DNA from: JAQVEM01 sp964616545
GTDB taxonomy: Bacteria > Actinomycetota > Humimicrobiia > Humimicrobiales > Humimicrobiaceae
Direction: 5' to 3'
DNA: 17,496 nt
Assembly (NCBI GenBank): GCA_964616545.1
Contig: CAZTUA010000028.1
Coordinates: forward strand, 1-17,496
Shown here: piece by piece, positions 1 to 6,616 of the stretch
How the letters are laid out: every line of letters begins with the position of its first letter
Numbering within the stretch: the first letter of the stretch is position 1
The notes under the pieces: model-generated
Told to the model about the DNA's origin: nothing
What the model saw: only the letters and a program-made list of their open reading frames with translations
The model's database searches: none
Made by a program: the position numbers and the translations under genes

Positions 1-260
1 TTGAGGGAATTCGTCCCCAGTACGAGAGGACCGGGATGAGTAAACCTCTGGTGTGTCAGTTGTCCCGCCAGGGGCATGGCTGATTAGCCAAGTTTATAAG
101 GGATAAGTGCTGAAAGCATATAAGCACGAAACCCATCCCAAGAAGAATTCTCCCATCCCTCGTGGAGTAAGACCCCAGGTAGATAACATGGTTGGTAGGT
201 TAGATGTGTAAGCACAGCAATGTGTTTAGCTGACTAATACTAATTGGTCGAGGACTTAAT
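1..260 (+). rRNA. rrl: 23S ribosomal RNA, 3' end (partial)
   Basis: The window opens inside 23S rRNA. The sarcin-ricin loop core AGTACGAGAGGACC lies at about 20-33. The conserved segments GATAAGTGCTGAAAGCAT (about 103-120) and TAAGCACGAAAC follow, and then the domain VI end with GTGTAAGCACAGCAATGTG and CTGACTAATACTAATTGGTCGAGG. The 5' part lies outside the window. The exact 3' end is estimated from the loss of conserved sequence after GAGGACTTAAT, so it may be off by about 10 bases. No tRNA lies in the roughly 70-base spacer before 5S. Confidence 0.97.
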
Positions 261-332
261 TTTCTATTAATTGCTATGAAGCTTTGAAAGAATAATATAT
301 TGAAAAGCATTTTTTAAAAAGATTTTTAATCT

Positions 333-447
333 TACGGTGGTTATAGCGAAGGGGCAACACTTGTTCCCATCCCGAACACAAAAGTTAAGCCCTTCAGCGC
401 CGATGGTACTACGCTGATAAGGTGTGGGAGAGTAGGACGCCACCGTA
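333..447 (+). rRNA. rrf: 5S ribosomal RNA
   Basis: This is a complete 5S rRNA of about 115 nt. The terminal helix pairs TACGGTGG (333-340) with CCACCGTA (440-447). The internal CCCATCCCGAACAC and GTTAAGCCC loops and the GATGGTACTACGC / GTGGGAGAGTAGG segments are those of a bacterial 5S. It follows 23S closely, as expected at the end of an rRNA operon. Confidence 0.96.
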
Positions 448-466
448 TTTTTTTAGTTTTTTTTAG
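446..466 (+). terminator. T-rich tract ending the rRNA operon
   Basis: Two T runs (448-454 and 457-464) follow directly on the 5S terminal helix. The helix of mature 5S with its T tract may serve as an end point for transcription, but no separate GC-rich hairpin is visible. The next gene, xylB, points towards this site, so an end to both transcripts is needed somewhere in 448-616. Confidence 0.4.
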
Positions 467-616
467 AAAAATAACTTCATGAAAAGTCTAGTCTTTACTT
501 GAAGAATAAGTAATTTTGTGCTTACAGTAAAAGTCTTATCTTATATAAAAATCTCCTTTAAGGTTGACGTATATGAAGTATGTAGCCTGGTTCTAATTAT
601 TTTTGTTATAAATTAA

Positions 617-2143
617 TTAAAAGTCACTCAATTTCCTAAAATTCTCTTTTAGGCTCTCGTAAAGTGACCTGTATATGGGGTAAAGTTTTTTATATTTTTC
701 GACATTTTCTGCTACAGGGTAATTCTCCTGATTTACTTCGCCCAGTATCCTGTCAGCGACATCTTCAATTTTAGAGAATAATCCGCAACCCTTGCCTGCA
801 ATAATAGCAGCGCCAAAGGCAGGGCCTTCTTCAATATTCAATGTAACAACCTTTGAATTCAGGACATCTGCAAGTATCTGCCTCCATATATTGCTTCTTG
901 CCCCGCCACCGGATAAAATTATATTATCAGATTTAATGTTAAGTTCTTTCATGAGGGACAGGCAATCCAGCTGGCTGAATGCCACCCCTTCCAGGATTGA
1001 CCTTATAAAGTAATCAGGATTGTGGCGGTAAGATATGCCAAAGAAGACGCCCCTCGCATGTGGGTCTGCATAGGGCGTTCTCTCGCCAGACAGATAGGGT
1101 AAAAAGATAAGCCCTTCCGAGCCGACAGGAGCTTTTTTTGCCTGGCTATCTATTAAGCCATATCCCTTGACATCAGGGTAATTATTAATGATTTCTATAG
1201 TCGGTCCGAACTTTTCAAAGTACCATTTTACTGACCCTGCAGCTGAAAGAGTTACTCCGGTAAGGTGCCATTTACCTTTAACAGCATGACAGAAGGAATG
1301 AACCCTGCCCTCCGGGTCATACAGGGGTCTGTCGCTATGTGCAAAAATAACACCGGAAGTTCCTATTGAATCCATAATACGGTTTTTTCTTACTATACCG
1401 GTTCCAACAGCTCCGGCAGCATTGTCGCTGCCCCCGCCTGCTATTGGGGTACCTTCAAGTAATCCTGTAAGGTTAGAAGCCTCTTTACTGATTTTTGAAG
1501 ATAATATCTCTGATTCATATACGTCGGGGAGAAAATCCCTGTTTATCTGAAGCCCATCTAAAATTGCGTCGGACCAGTTTCTGGAAGGTATATCCATAAG
1601 AATTGTCCCGGAAGCGTCGGATACCTCTGTTGCATATGTACCTGATAATCTGTATCTGACGTAATCTTTAGGCAGAAGAATTTTAGATATCCTATCATAG
1701 TTATCTTCCTCATTTTCCCTGAGCCATAATATCTTTGGGGCTGTAAATCCTGGTAGAGCCTTATTATATGATAGTTTGATGAAATTATCATAACCGAATA
1801 TCTTATATATGGTTTCGCATTGCTTATATGTTCTCTGGTCACACCAGAGTATTGCGGGCCTTATTACTTTGCCGTTATCGTCCAGAAAAACGCTCCCATG
1901 CATCTGTCCGGACAGTCCAACGCATGCAATGTCCCCGGGTGAGACATTTGACCTGGTTATAACATCTTTAATGGTTTTTACCGATGCATTCCACCAATCA
2001 TCTGGAATCTGTTCGGCCCACCCGGGCCTGGGGGTTATAAGTTTATAACCGCTTACACTTGAAGCCACAAGCTTACAATTTTCATTTATCAAAAGAGCTC
2101 TGGTTGAAGTTGTCCCTACGTCAAGGCCTAAAATAAATTTCAT
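617..2143 (-). CDS. xylB: D-xylulokinase
   Basis: This FGGY-family sugar kinase (508 aa, slightly longer than the usual 480-500) converts D-xylulose to D-xylulose 5-phosphate with ATP in the cytoplasm. The N-terminal phosphate loop has GLDVGTT with D8. The motif GLSGQMHG, with M81-H82, is the xylulokinase signature that separates it from glycerol kinase and ribulokinase. GGGSDNAAGAVGTG carries the probable catalytic base D240, and the C-terminal nucleotide-binding GGGARS motif is present. It lies 45 bases after the xylose isomerase gene on the same strand and is probably co-transcribed with it. No clear Shine-Dalgarno sequence precedes the ATG, yet starting there places the phosphate loop where the family has it, so the start is accepted. 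Translation may be weak or coupled. Confidence 0.95.
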   Translation of the reverse strand: MKFILGLDVGTTSTRALLINENCKLVASSVSGYKLITPRPGWAEQIPDDWWNASVKTIKDVITRSNVSPGDIACVGLSGQMHGSVFLDDNGKVIRPAILWCDQRTYKQCETIYKIFGYDNFIKLSYNKALPGFTAPKILWLRENEEDNYDRISKILLPKDYVRYRLSGTYATEVSDASGTILMDIPSRNWSDAILDGLQINRDFLPDVYESEILSSKISKEASNLTGLLEGTPIAGGGSDNAAGAVGTGIVRKNRIMDSIGTSGVIFAHSDRPLYDPEGRVHSFCHAVKGKWHLTGVTLSAAGSVKWYFEKFGPTIEIINNYPDVKGYGLIDSQAKKAPVGSEGLIFLPYLSGERTPYADPHARGVFFGISYRHNPDYFIRSILEGVAFSQLDCLSLMKELNIKSDNIILSGGGARSNIWRQILADVLNSKVVTLNIEEGPAFGAAIIAGKGCGLFSKIEDVADRILGEVNQENYPVAENVEKYKKLYPIYRSLYESLKENFRKLSDF

Positions 2144-2188
2144 AATTATAAAAAAATGTTATTTTAATTATTGTTTTCTGAATATTTT

Positions 2189-3298
2189 TTATCCCATCAT
2201 TTTTGCCAGTATTAACTCTATATCTCCTCTGTGATTTTCGGGGTCATAATATGCTTCCATTAACTCTTCGTTGGGCAGGCTGTTAATCCTTTCATTCATA
2301 ATATTTAGCGTGGTGGAGTTAATTTCAATAGCCTTTACAACAGGCATTCTCTCAGGATTGATATCTATTCCAAAATATTCATTATAACCGGCCATTTTTA
2401 AGGAAAAGAGCGCAGCTTCAGCCTGCGGCCACTCTACTGCACCAACATTTAAATCCTGGTCATAGTTGCCCATTGGCTGGCTATTCCAGTGTGTGTGGAA
2501 GAGTCTACCCTCTCTGGTTATTCTGCTGAATGCATAAGGAGCATCTTCAAATCCCATTCTAATATGGCCTATCTCGGGCTGCATGCCCATTAGTTTATAC
2601 CCCTTATTAAGAAGATCTCTGTTGGTTTTTGATTTTAATCTTGATTCAATATCATGACATGCCAGTAATCCGTCAACAGTTGTCCTGTATATATTATTTG
2701 GTGCGGGCTCATACGGCTTGGGCTCTATTGCAACCTGTACCCCGGGGACTTCATCCATGGCTCCTGCTACTGCATCTTCGAATCTATCCCACATATCATA
2801 AAAATTGGTTCCGAGAGAATATAGATAACCGTCTATACCCGGCCATATACCTGCATGGTGAAGGTTGTTTTTCTTAACAAAATTTAAAAGGTTCGTTAAA
2901 ACTTCAATTGCTTTATCTCTGTATTTGTCTATTGGATTTGACAGTGAACCAAATTCATATTCTTTTGGGAAAAATATCGAAGGGTAACATGAGAGCAGTT
3001 TAATCCCGCTTTCCTTTTCAAGTTCCTGATAAAGATGATAATTGTCTTCGTTCACTTCCAGGGGATAATGCGCTTCAATTGCCTTTACTCCAAATTTAGC
3101 CATTTCTGCTGCCATTTCAATTCTCTGTGGTATATCTTTACTTTCTACGTAAGAATCGTGAAACCTGCCGCCAGCAGGCGTGAAGTACCATATACCTACA
3201 GAAATTTTAATATCAAGGCTGAAATTGTTTAGATGTTCTATCAGCTCTTCTCTGGTTCTTCTTTTTTTCTGTTTATCGGTATCTATTATATCTTTCAT
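2189..3298 (-). CDS. xylA: Xylose isomerase-family TIM-barrel sugar isomerase, divergent
   Basis: This 369-aa protein probably interconverts D-xylose and D-xylulose, the step before XylB. Family marks are IEPKPYEP (E192, K194), MQPEIGH (E242, H245), YDQDL (D280, D282) and FGIDINPER (D312), which match the metal ligands and catalytic lysine of xylose isomerase. Two classical features are changed. The HDDD motif holding the His-Asp pair reads H77-Y-P-L80, so the Asp partner is missing. The ligand Asp of HIDLN is H270 in HTHWN, which recalls the histidine ligand of bacterial L-rhamnose isomerase. The protein is shorter than class II enzymes. A Shine-Dalgarno sequence (GGAAGG) precedes the ATG. 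The neighbouring xylulokinase and pentose-type transporter support xylose, but another aldose is possible. Confidence 0.8.
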   Translation of the reverse strand: MKDIIDTDKQKKRRTREELIEHLNNFSLDIKISVGIWYFTPAGGRFHDSYVESKDIPQRIEMAAEMAKFGVKAIEAHYPLEVNEDNYHLYQELEKESGIKLLSCYPSIFFPKEYEFGSLSNPIDKYRDKAIEVLTNLLNFVKKNNLHHAGIWPGIDGYLYSLGTNFYDMWDRFEDAVAGAMDEVPGVQVAIEPKPYEPAPNNIYRTTVDGLLACHDIESRLKSKTNRDLLNKGYKLMGMQPEIGHIRMGFEDAPYAFSRITREGRLFHTHWNSQPMGNYDQDLNVGAVEWPQAEAALFSLKMAGYNEYFGIDINPERMPVVKAIEINSTTLNIMNERINSLPNEELMEAYYDPENHRGDIELILAKMMG

Positions 3299-3420
3299 AA
3301 GTCCTTCCCGTCATTAAAATTATTTTTGATTATTATTTATAAAAGCTTAATTTTTACCAGAAGGTTCATACCTGAAAAATAAAAACTAGACATTTTATAA
3401 ATTTATTAAATTTATGAACT

Positions 3421-3449
3421 ATAGTAGAAAAAAAAGATTAGTTAGTCAA
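3421..3449 (-). promoter_or_regulatory. Promoter of the xylA-xylB operon
   Basis: Read on the minus strand, the left operator arm gives TTGACT (3449-3444). A 17-base spacer leads to TACTAT (3426-3421), a fair -10 box. The geometry mirrors the plus-strand promoter, so one regulator bound to the arms could govern both directions. The leader to the xylA ATG would be about 115 nt. Confidence 0.65.
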
Positions 3450-3492
3450 GTAGATTATAAAATTAGGTTAAATAAATGCCTTGACTAACTAG
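3438..3492. promoter_or_regulatory. Operator, 55-bp inverted repeat, probable XylR site 1
   Basis: The left arm TTAGTTAGTCAAG (3438-3450) and right arm CTTGACTAACTAG (3480-3492) are inverted copies, 12 of 13 positions matching, separated by 29 bases. Arm centres lie 42 bp apart, about four helical turns. The right arm also forms an imperfect 23-bp palindrome with GTTAAATAA inside the spacer (3467-3489). The outer TTAGTT/AACTAA ends resemble the xyl operator of Bacillus. A near-identical copy lies at 7919-7973 before the regulator gene. Binding of XylR is inferred from position; the arms overlap the -35 boxes, which suits repression. Confidence 0.75.
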
Positions 3493-3509
3493 AATTTTGT
3501 TCATATAAT
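3481..3509 (+). promoter_or_regulatory. Promoter of chvE-gguA-gguB
   Basis: The -35 box is TTGACT (3481-3486) and the -10 box is TATAAT (3504-3509), with the ideal 17-base spacing for the housekeeping sigma factor. The -35 box lies within the right arm of the operator. Initiation would be near 3516. Confidence 0.85.
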
Positions 3510-3539
3510 AATCAGAAAATATAAAGAAACTTCTATACG

Positions 3540-3575
3540 ATGGTTCCTGAAAAAGATTGTAAAAAAATAGGTTAG
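3540..3575 (+). other. Short leader ORF or fossil of a regulator gene start
   Basis: ATG at 3540 opens an 11-residue frame, MVPEKDCKKIG, in the chvE leader. Its first codons resemble the start of the XylR-like gene (MIPVKKQK), which sits in a similar position behind the twin promoter at 7962-7990. It could be a remnant copied together with the promoter cassette, or a leader peptide. There is no convincing ribosome binding site. Confidence 0.3.
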
Positions 3576-3714
3576 GCATATTAAAAATCTTCGCAGACAG
3601 GATTACTGTGTAACAGTACAATAAATGTATTTATTTGATTTTAATCTTAAATTTTAATAAAAATGGTTTTTTGGTTTTTAAAAATAAAAAATAATAAAAA
3701 AAGTCTAAAAAAAA

Positions 3715-3784
3715 AGGGGGTGGTGGTAAAAAATATGAGATTTGTATAAGATACCGCGCGGCAGGTTAAACTTAAACAAATCTC
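3715..3784 (+). promoter_or_regulatory. Leader element with hairpin before chvE
   Basis: A purine-rich stretch AGGGGGTGGTGG (3715-3726) is followed by a stem pairing GAGATTTGT (3737-3745) with ACAAATCTC (3776-3784). Past one mismatch the stem continues with TAAG/CTTA. The loop contains CCGCGCGG. No T run follows, so it is not an ordinary terminator. The same arrangement precedes the second binding-protein gene (9276-9358). A role in mRNA stability or translation control is inferred. Confidence 0.5.
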
Positions 3785-3831
3785 TGTTATATTTATAAAA
3801 GTTAAAATTGATTTAGAAGGAGATGAAAGAA

Positions 3832-4938
3832 GTGAAAAAAATATTAATAATTACACTAGTTGTAGCTTTGATGGTTTCAATGTTGTTCGCAGGGACTTCA
3901 TGCGCACAGGAAGGAGCTGCAGCAGAGGAAGCTGCAGCAGAGGAAGCTGCGCTTATTGGTGTTACAATGCCTACAAAATCACTGCAGCGCTGGAACCAGG
4001 ATGGTGACAACATAAAGAAGCAGCTGGAAGCAAAGGGCTATAAAGTAGATCTGCAGTATGCTGAAAATGACGTAAATACTCAGCTCAGCCAGCTTGAAAA
4101 CCAGATTACGATGGGCTGTGATGCTCTGATAATTGCCTCCATAGATGGTTCAGCTTTAGGCGAAGTGTTGAAGAAATCCGCAGATGCTGGAATAAAATCC
4201 ATTGCCTATGACAGGCTTATAATGGAAACTCCTGATGTTGATTACTATGCTTCATTTGATAACTTCAGAGTTGGCGAACTTCAGGGTAAGTATATTGAAG
4301 AAGCTCTTGGCTTAGATGAAGGTAATGGCCCGTTTAATATTGAGCTTGTTGCAGGTTCTCCGGATGATAATAATGCTTTCCTCTTCTTTGAGGGTGCAAT
4401 GAGCGTGGTCCAGCCTTATATTGATAACGGCCAGCTGGTAGTGGTCAGCGGACAGACTGATTTTACAACAATAGCCACACCTGCATGGAAATCCGAAACA
4501 GCTCAGGCAAGAATGGATAACATTATAACTGCAAATTATGCCGGCGATACAGTGCTTGATGTTGTTCTCTGTCCGAATGACAGCACCGCCATAGGCGTTA
4601 TTGCTGCACTTGACAATGTTGGTTACGGAAGTGCTGATAAGCCTTACCCAGTAATAACCGGACAGGATGCTGATATACCCAATACAATTGCTATTATTGA
4701 AGGCAAGCAGTCAATGTCAGTTTTCAAGGATACACGTGTTCTGGCTGAGAAGGCTGTTGAGATGGTAGATGCAATTATAAGCGGAGGGGAAGTACCTGTA
4801 AATAACACAGAAGATTATGATAATGGTGTTAAAGTAGTTCCCTCATTCCTGTGCGATCCTGTAGTTGTTACCAAGGATAATTATAAAGAGATGTTGATTG
4901 ATAGCGGGTATTACACAGAGGACCAGATTACAAAGTAA
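3832..4938 (+). CDS. chvE: ChvE-like multiple-monosaccharide ABC transporter binding lipoprotein
   Basis: This binding protein captures monosaccharides (xylose, arabinose, galactose and glucose are typical of the family) outside the membrane and delivers them to GguAB. The N-terminus has a KK stretch, a hydrophobic segment and a cysteine in GTSC (residue 24 from the GTG), probably a lipoprotein signal, although the lipobox is not canonical. An Ala/Glu linker follows, then a type I periplasmic-binding fold. Stretches such as IGVTMPTK, DLQYAEND, IAYDRL, GPFNIEL, GSPDDNNAF, QARMDNI, TGQDAD and DNGVKVVPS match ChvE more closely than XylF. An ATG at 3823 is in frame but touches AAGGAG with no spacer. 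The GTG at 3832 has a 9-base spacing and gives a cleaner signal peptide, so it is preferred. First gene of a transporter operon; a hairpin follows it. Confidence 0.92.
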   Translation: MKKILIITLVVALMVSMLFAGTSCAQEGAAAEEAAAEEAALIGVTMPTKSLQRWNQDGDNIKKQLEAKGYKVDLQYAENDVNTQLSQLENQITMGCDALIIASIDGSALGEVLKKSADAGIKSIAYDRLIMETPDVDYYASFDNFRVGELQGKYIEEALGLDEGNGPFNIELVAGSPDDNNAFLFFEGAMSVVQPYIDNGQLVVVSGQTDFTTIATPAWKSETAQARMDNIITANYAGDTVLDVVLCPNDSTAIGVIAALDNVGYGSADKPYPVITGQDADIPNTIAIIEGKQSMSVFKDTRVLAEKAVEMVDAIISGGEVPVNNTEDYDNGVKVVPSFLCDPVVVTKDNYKEMLIDSGYYTEDQITK

Positions 4939-4983
4939 GGATTAAGGATAAATAGATAAATAGATACAATCTCTTTTGCGTGT

Positions 4984-5028
4984 AAACTGCAGACCGGGTA
5001 TACTTATGAATATTCGGTCTGCAGTTTT
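4984..5028 (+). promoter_or_regulatory. Intercistronic hairpin between chvE and gguA
   Basis: AAACTGCAGACCG (4984-4996) pairs perfectly with CGGTCTGCAGTTT (5015-5027) over 13 bp, with an 18-base loop and only TTTT after it. The position, just behind a binding-protein gene, suits a partial terminator or an RNA-stabilising structure that lets the binding protein be made in excess over the membrane parts. Confidence 0.75.
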
Positions 5029-5059
5029 AAAAAATAATAAAAGGAAGAGAACCTGTTAA

Positions 5060-6616
5060 ATGGAAAAAACAATTCTTGAAATGAAAAATATAACCAAGAT
5101 TTTCCCCGGTGTTAAGGCACTTGATAATGTAAATATGGATGTAACCGAGGGTGAAATCCATGCTCTTGTCGGCGAAAACGGTGCAGGGAAATCTACATTA
5201 ATGAATATTCTTTCCGGTGTGCATACTTATGGAACTTACACCGGAGATATTATATATTATGGCCAGGAATGCCGATTCAGAAATATAAGGGACAGCGAGC
5301 ATGTCGGAATTGTTATTGTTCACCAGGAACTTGAACTGGTGCCCTATCTCTCAATTGCTGAAAATATATTTCTGGGAAATGAGCGAGCAAAAAATAAAAT
5401 AATAGACTGGGACAGGACTCATTATGAGGCTAACCAGCTTTTAAGACGTGTAGGTCTTAAAGAGGATACACAGAAACCCGTTAAAGATATCGGTGTGGGC
5501 AAGCAGCAGCTTGTTGAAATAGCAAAAGTACTTTCAAAAGAGGTTAAACTACTGATTCTTGATGAACCAACAGCAGCGCTTACAGATGAAGAATCCGAAA
5601 ACCTGTTGAAACTTCTTTTACAGTTTAAAAAAGAAGGCATAACATCAATATTAATCTCACATAAAATTCATGAGGTTTCTAAAGTAGCGGATAGGATAAC
5701 GATCCTCAGGGATGGAACAACAATAGAGACTCTTAATAAAGATGTTGACGATATTGGAGTGGATAGAATAGTAAAAGGAATGGTCGGCCGTCCTTTAACG
5801 GACAGATTTCCAAAACGTGAACCCAATTTAGGGGAAGTTACGTTTGAAGTGAAAGACTGGAATGTATATGACCCTCTGGGCGGAGATAAGAAAGTTATAA
5901 AAAATGCAAGCATAAATGTCCGCAGAGGTGAAGTTGTTGGTATTGCCGGATTGATGGGAGCGGGGAGAACAGAGTTTGCAATGAGTTTATTTGGAAGGGC
6001 ATATGGCAGAAATATCTCCGGTAAAACGATGATAAATGGTGAGGAAGTGGAGTTAAAAGATGTCAGGAGTGCAATAAAAAAAGGGATAGCATATTGCACA
6101 GAAGACCGGAAATCTGCAGGGCTGATACTAAATTTTGATATAAAAACAAATCTTACACTTGCCGGACTTGATAAGGTGAGCAATAAAACAGTTATTAACC
6201 AGAATAAAGAAATAAGGGCGGCAGAAGAATATGTTGAGAAACTAAATATCAAGACTTCGGGCCTGGAACAGGTGGCAGGTAATCTATCAGGAGGAAACCA
6301 GCAAAAGCTCATACTTTCAAAATGGACATTTGTAGAACCGGATATCCTGATACTTGATGAGCCAACCAGGGGAATAGATGTTGGAGCTAAATATGAAATA
6401 TATTTAATTATAAATAAACTGGTTTCGGAGGGTAAATCAGTAATTTTTATATCCTCAGAGCTTCCTGAAATTATCAGCATGAGCGACCGGGTATTTGTTA
6501 TGAATAATGGCCGCATAGTAGGAGAGCTTAAAAGAGGCGAAGCCACTCAGGAATCAATAATGAAGTGTATCATGGAGAGTCAGAGTAAGGGAGTACAAAA
6601 AAATGGGAAAATCTAA
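5060..6616 (+). CDS. gguA: Sugar ABC transporter ATP-binding protein, GguA/MmsA type
   Basis: This 518-aa tandem ATPase powers monosaccharide import with GguB and ChvE. The first nucleotide domain has Walker A GENGAGKS (38-45, K44), signature DIGVGKQQLVEIAK in place of LSGGQ (a GguA trait) and Walker B LLILDEPT (D168, E169). The second domain has a degenerate Walker A, GLMGAGRT (297-304, Arg where Lys is usual), an intact LSGGNQQK signature and LILDEPTRGID (D433, E434). The weakened second site is normal for RbsA/XylG-like proteins. HQELELVPYLSIAENIFLGNE also follows the GguA pattern. A Shine-Dalgarno sequence, AAGGAAGAG, lies about 10 bases before the ATG. The gene end overlaps gguB by 14 bases, suggesting translational coupling. 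Confidence 0.95.
   Translation: MEKTILEMKNITKIFPGVKALDNVNMDVTEGEIHALVGENGAGKSTLMNILSGVHTYGTYTGDIIYYGQECRFRNIRDSEHVGIVIVHQELELVPYLSIAENIFLGNERAKNKIIDWDRTHYEANQLLRRVGLKEDTQKPVKDIGVGKQQLVEIAKVLSKEVKLLILDEPTAALTDEESENLLKLLLQFKKEGITSILISHKIHEVSKVADRITILRDGTTIETLNKDVDDIGVDRIVKGMVGRPLTDRFPKREPNLGEVTFEVKDWNVYDPLGGDKKVIKNASINVRRGEVVGIAGLMGAGRTEFAMSLFGRAYGRNISGKTMINGEEVELKDVRSAIKKGIAYCTEDRKSAGLILNFDIKTNLTLAGLDKVSNKTVINQNKEIRAAEEYVEKLNIKTSGLEQVAGNLSGGNQQKLILSKWTFVEPDILILDEPTRGIDVGAKYEIYLIINKLVSEGKSVIFISSELPEIISMSDRVFVMNNGRIVGELKRGEATQESIMKCIMESQSKGVQKNGKI

Larger units (their letters stand above)
3299..3831. other. Control region between the isomerase gene and chvE
   Basis: This gap of more than 500 bases between divergent genes holds, in order: the short leader of xylA; a minus-strand promoter and a plus-strand promoter embedded in one 55-bp inverted repeat (3421-3509); a possible 11-residue leader ORF (3540-3575); an AT-rich stretch; a purine-rich element with a hairpin (3715-3784); and the chvE ribosome binding site (AAGGAG, 3817-3822). 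The chvE transcript would carry an untranslated leader of about 310 nt, unusually long for a simple operon. Confidence 0.7.

Noticed and set aside
261..332. Possible tRNA in the 23S-5S spacer
   Set aside because: The spacer is about 70 bases, AT-rich, and shows no T-loop GTTCRA or acceptor pairing.
3604..3618. Short inverted repeat TACTGT-GTA-ACAGTA in the chvE leader
   Set aside because: Six-base arms in AT-rich DNA with no second copy and no promoter at hand; likely chance.
5668..6546. Long minus-strand open frame (292 codons) opposite gguA
   Set aside because: It lies wholly against a well-supported ATPase gene, has no ribosome site and its translation is Ser/Pro/Ile-rich without motifs, as expected for a shadow frame.
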